Source: Streptomyces cinereus
Lineage (GTDB): Bacteria > Pseudomonadota > Gammaproteobacteria > Pseudomonadales > Moraxellaceae
DNA: 64,000 nt
Reading direction: 5' to 3'
NCBI GenBank assembly: GCA_014647715.1
Contig: BMPS01000006.1
Coordinates: 59,712-123,711 of the forward strand
In this document: positions 62,900 to 64,000 of the stretch, piece by piece
Layout of the letters: every line of letters begins with the position of its first letter
Numbering within the stretch: position 1 is the first letter of the stretch
The notes under the pieces: generated by a model
Told to the model about the DNA's origin: nothing
Databases searched by the model: none
What the model saw: only the letters and a program-made list of their open reading frames with translations
Program-made: the position numbers and the translations under genes

Positions 62900-63607
62900 T
62901 TAGTTTTCTTTGACAAACAGATAGCCTTTACTGCGAACGGTTTTGATACGTTTTGGGTTTTCTGGATCATCACCAATTTTTGGACGGATACGAGAAATAC
63001 GTACGTCAATCGAGCGGTCTTGACCATCATACTCGATACCACGCAGACGTTCAAAAATATCTTCACGCGATAAGATACGACCTGCATTTGATGCCAACAG
63101 CCACAATAAATCATATTCTGCACTGGTAAAGTCAACAAGCTCATCATTCAAAGTAACCGAACGACCGCCGTTATCAATAACCAAATCGCCAAATTCAAGA
63201 CGCTGTGGCACTTCATCAGTTGGCGCGGTATCAGAGCGGCGCAATAGTGCACGAATGCGCGCTAATAACACACGCGGCTGAACGGGTTTTGCCACGTAGT
63301 CATCCGCACCCATTTCTAGACCTAATACTTGGTCCATATCTTCGGTACGCGCAGTTAGCATTAAGATAGGGTTATGAAAATGAGGACGTACTTCACGGCA
63401 TACCGTCAGACCGTCACTACCTGGCAACATCACATCAAGCACCACCATATCAGGCTGCTCAGCGACAATACGACGAATCGCACGGTTACCATCAGTTTCA
63501 ATTGCCACATCTAGACCATTTTTACGCAAATAATCTTGGGTCAAGGTTGCAAGACGCTCATCATCCTCTACAATCAATACGCGGGGTATCAACTCTTCTT
63601 CTGACAT
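62900..63607 (-). CDS. bfmR: Response regulator BfmR
   Basis: OmpR/PhoB-family transcription factor, 235 residues. The receiver domain has RVLIVEDDERLA with the acidic pair at 15-16, phospho-acceptor Asp58 in VVLDVMLPGSDGL, and LTARTEDMDQVLGLEMGADDYVAKPV. The winged-helix domain (about 135-235) has VDFTSAEYDLLWLLASNAG and RSIDVRISRIRPKIGDDPENP. The receiver and winged-helix blocks are almost identical in my memory to Acinetobacter BfmR. The start is set by GGAGG before ATG 63607. bfmS follows. An IS5-family element lies about 270 bp upstream and could affect its promoter. Confidence 0.95.
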   Translation of the reverse strand: MSEEELIPRVLIVEDDERLATLTQDYLRKNGLDVAIETDGNRAIRRIVAEQPDMVVLDVMLPGSDGLTVCREVRPHFHNPILMLTARTEDMDQVLGLEMGADDYVAKPVQPRVLLARIRALLRRSDTAPTDEVPQRLEFGDLVIDNGGRSVTLNDELVDFTSAEYDLLWLLASNAGRILSREDIFERLRGIEYDGQDRSIDVRISRIRPKIGDDPENPKRIKTVRSKGYLFVKEN

Positions 63608-63876
63608 AATTTCCTCCAAAAAATTTTATACATACTCTTAATACTTATATCAGAATATATCTTTATTTATCTATCAGCAATAGGTAATGAAAGTTTACGC
63701 ATTACCTGTACTACTACAATATAATTGAATTAATTTAGCGAAAAAATAGCCAATTTAATATTGTTAAAACGTAACTAAACATAAAAAAAGTATAAATACC
63801 ACATATAACAAGATGCAAAAACATACTATATAGTGTTATCAGTTCAATAATTGATAAAAATTTTTTGCTAACTTTA
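63608..63876. other. Upstream region of bfmR, bordered by an insertion sequence
   Basis: About 270 bp of very AT-rich DNA between bfmR and the IS5-family end. It should contain the bfmR promoter. No operator was identifiable by eye. Confidence 0.4.
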
Positions 63877-64000
63877 GGTTCTGTTGAACATTCAAAGCTT
63901 CAGCCAATGATAAGCAAAGGCTAGAGCGACCAAATTCTCATAATTACGTTTAAGCTTCTCATACCTTGTCGCAATACCCCGATAATGCTTAATACGGCAA
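63877..64000 (-). mobile_element. IS5-family insertion sequence, right part outside window
   Basis: The end is marked by GGTTCTGTTGAACATTCA (63877-63894), a terminal inverted repeat of IS427-type IS5 elements, followed by the 3' end of a transposase read on the minus strand. TTA precedes the end and may be target duplication, but the other side is beyond the window. Confidence 0.8.
63892..64000 (-). CDS. IS5-family transposase, C-terminal end (partial)
   Basis: 36 codons lie in the window, reading RIKHYRGIATRYEKLKRNYE and then NLVALAFAYHWLKL to a TGA at 63892-63894. The pattern R(Y/F)-K-x-x-R-N-Y/F...A-x-x-x-x-WL is the C-terminal region of the IS5/IS427 group DDE transposase, which includes its catalytic Glu (in RYEKL). 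The rest, including the start, lies beyond base 64000. It cannot be judged intact from here. Confidence 0.85.
   Translation of the reverse strand, partial: CRIKHYRGIATRYEKLKRNYENLVALAFAYHWLKL

Noticed and set aside
1..64000. tRNA, rRNA or CRISPR array
   Set aside because: No T-arm/acceptor patterns, rRNA segments or regularly spaced identical repeats with unique spacers were seen; the tandem arrays have no spacers.

Overview
The window looks like chromosome from a gammaproteobacterium of the Moraxellaceae, most likely Moraxella (osloensis/Faucicola-like) or a close relative such as Psychrobacter. The main reasons are a response regulator nearly identical in architecture to Acinetobacter BfmR with its partner BfmS, RibB fused to a degenerate GTP cyclohydrolase II domain, the cmoA-cmoB, holC-pepA/lptFG and yqiA...parE gene sets, and a moderately AT-rich sequence with long AT-rich intergenic spacers. 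This is inference from protein content; no database search was possible. Nearly all of the window is core or soft-core chromosome, with a few scars of mobile DNA. No rRNA, tRNA, CRISPR array or prophage was seen.

Layout. 1-2.8 kb: a TolC-like outer-membrane factor and an HlyD-type membrane-fusion protein (export operon, leaving the window at base 1). 3.3-5.3 kb: rarA, convergent with a BLUF blue-light-sensor gene carrying a C-terminal membrane helix. 5.7-8.4 kb: ribB(X) and two acyl-CoA thioesterases. 8.6-16.5 kb: plsB, a SPOR-domain protein and argS, a DUF2788 protein, cmoB and cmoA. 16.7-22.4 kb: msrA, a lytic transglycosylase, a small acidic protein, a DUF4062 protein, murI and a DUF1285 protein. 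23-29.3 kb: ETF-ubiquinone oxidoreductase, phoD, a 59-residue protein and recG. 29.4-35.7 kb: a NYN-LOTUS RNA-binding-type protein followed by a patatin-like lipoprotein, a secreted protein, argA and two tandem FKBP isomerases. 36.2-41.3 kb: a CmpX-like mechanosensitive channel, a PlsC-like acyltransferase, a small palindromic element, a thrC C-terminal fragment, a TorF-type porin behind a sigma-54 promoter, a truncated IS1016-type element and a YnfA protein. 41.3-44.6 kb: yqiA-GNAT-barstar-parE. 44.9-51 kb: DUF1289, a YbhN/MprF-like membrane protein, DUF1328, a Lys/Ala-rich secreted protein, sstT, holC and pepA. 51.4-57.7 kb: lptF-lptG, a uracil-DNA-glycosylase-like protein, a DUF305 lipoprotein, cbpM-cbpA and hisH. 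57.7-63.6 kb: avtA, an EnvZ-like kinase, a small membrane protein and bfmS-bfmR. From 63.88 kb an IS5-family element runs off the right edge.

Functional themes. Much of the content serves the envelope: phospholipid synthesis (plsB, PlsC-like), LPS export (lptFG), murein metabolism (murI, transglycosylase, SPOR protein), stress isomerases (FKBPs), envelope-stress signalling (bfmRS, EnvZ-like) and efflux (TolC/HlyD). tRNA wobble modification (cmoAB), DNA repair (rarA, recG, UDG-like) and amino-acid synthesis (argA, hisH, avtA) fill most of the rest.

The most unusual signals are: (i) at least nine imperfect tandem arrays with 13-16 bp periods, several starting exactly in or just beside stop codons; (ii) a consensus sigma-54 promoter in front of the TorF-type porin with no glnK-amtB next to it; (iii) the membrane-tailed BLUF protein; (iv) the NYN-LOTUS/patatin lipoprotein pair; (v) a free-standing threonine-synthase C-terminal fragment next to a 125-bp palindromic element.
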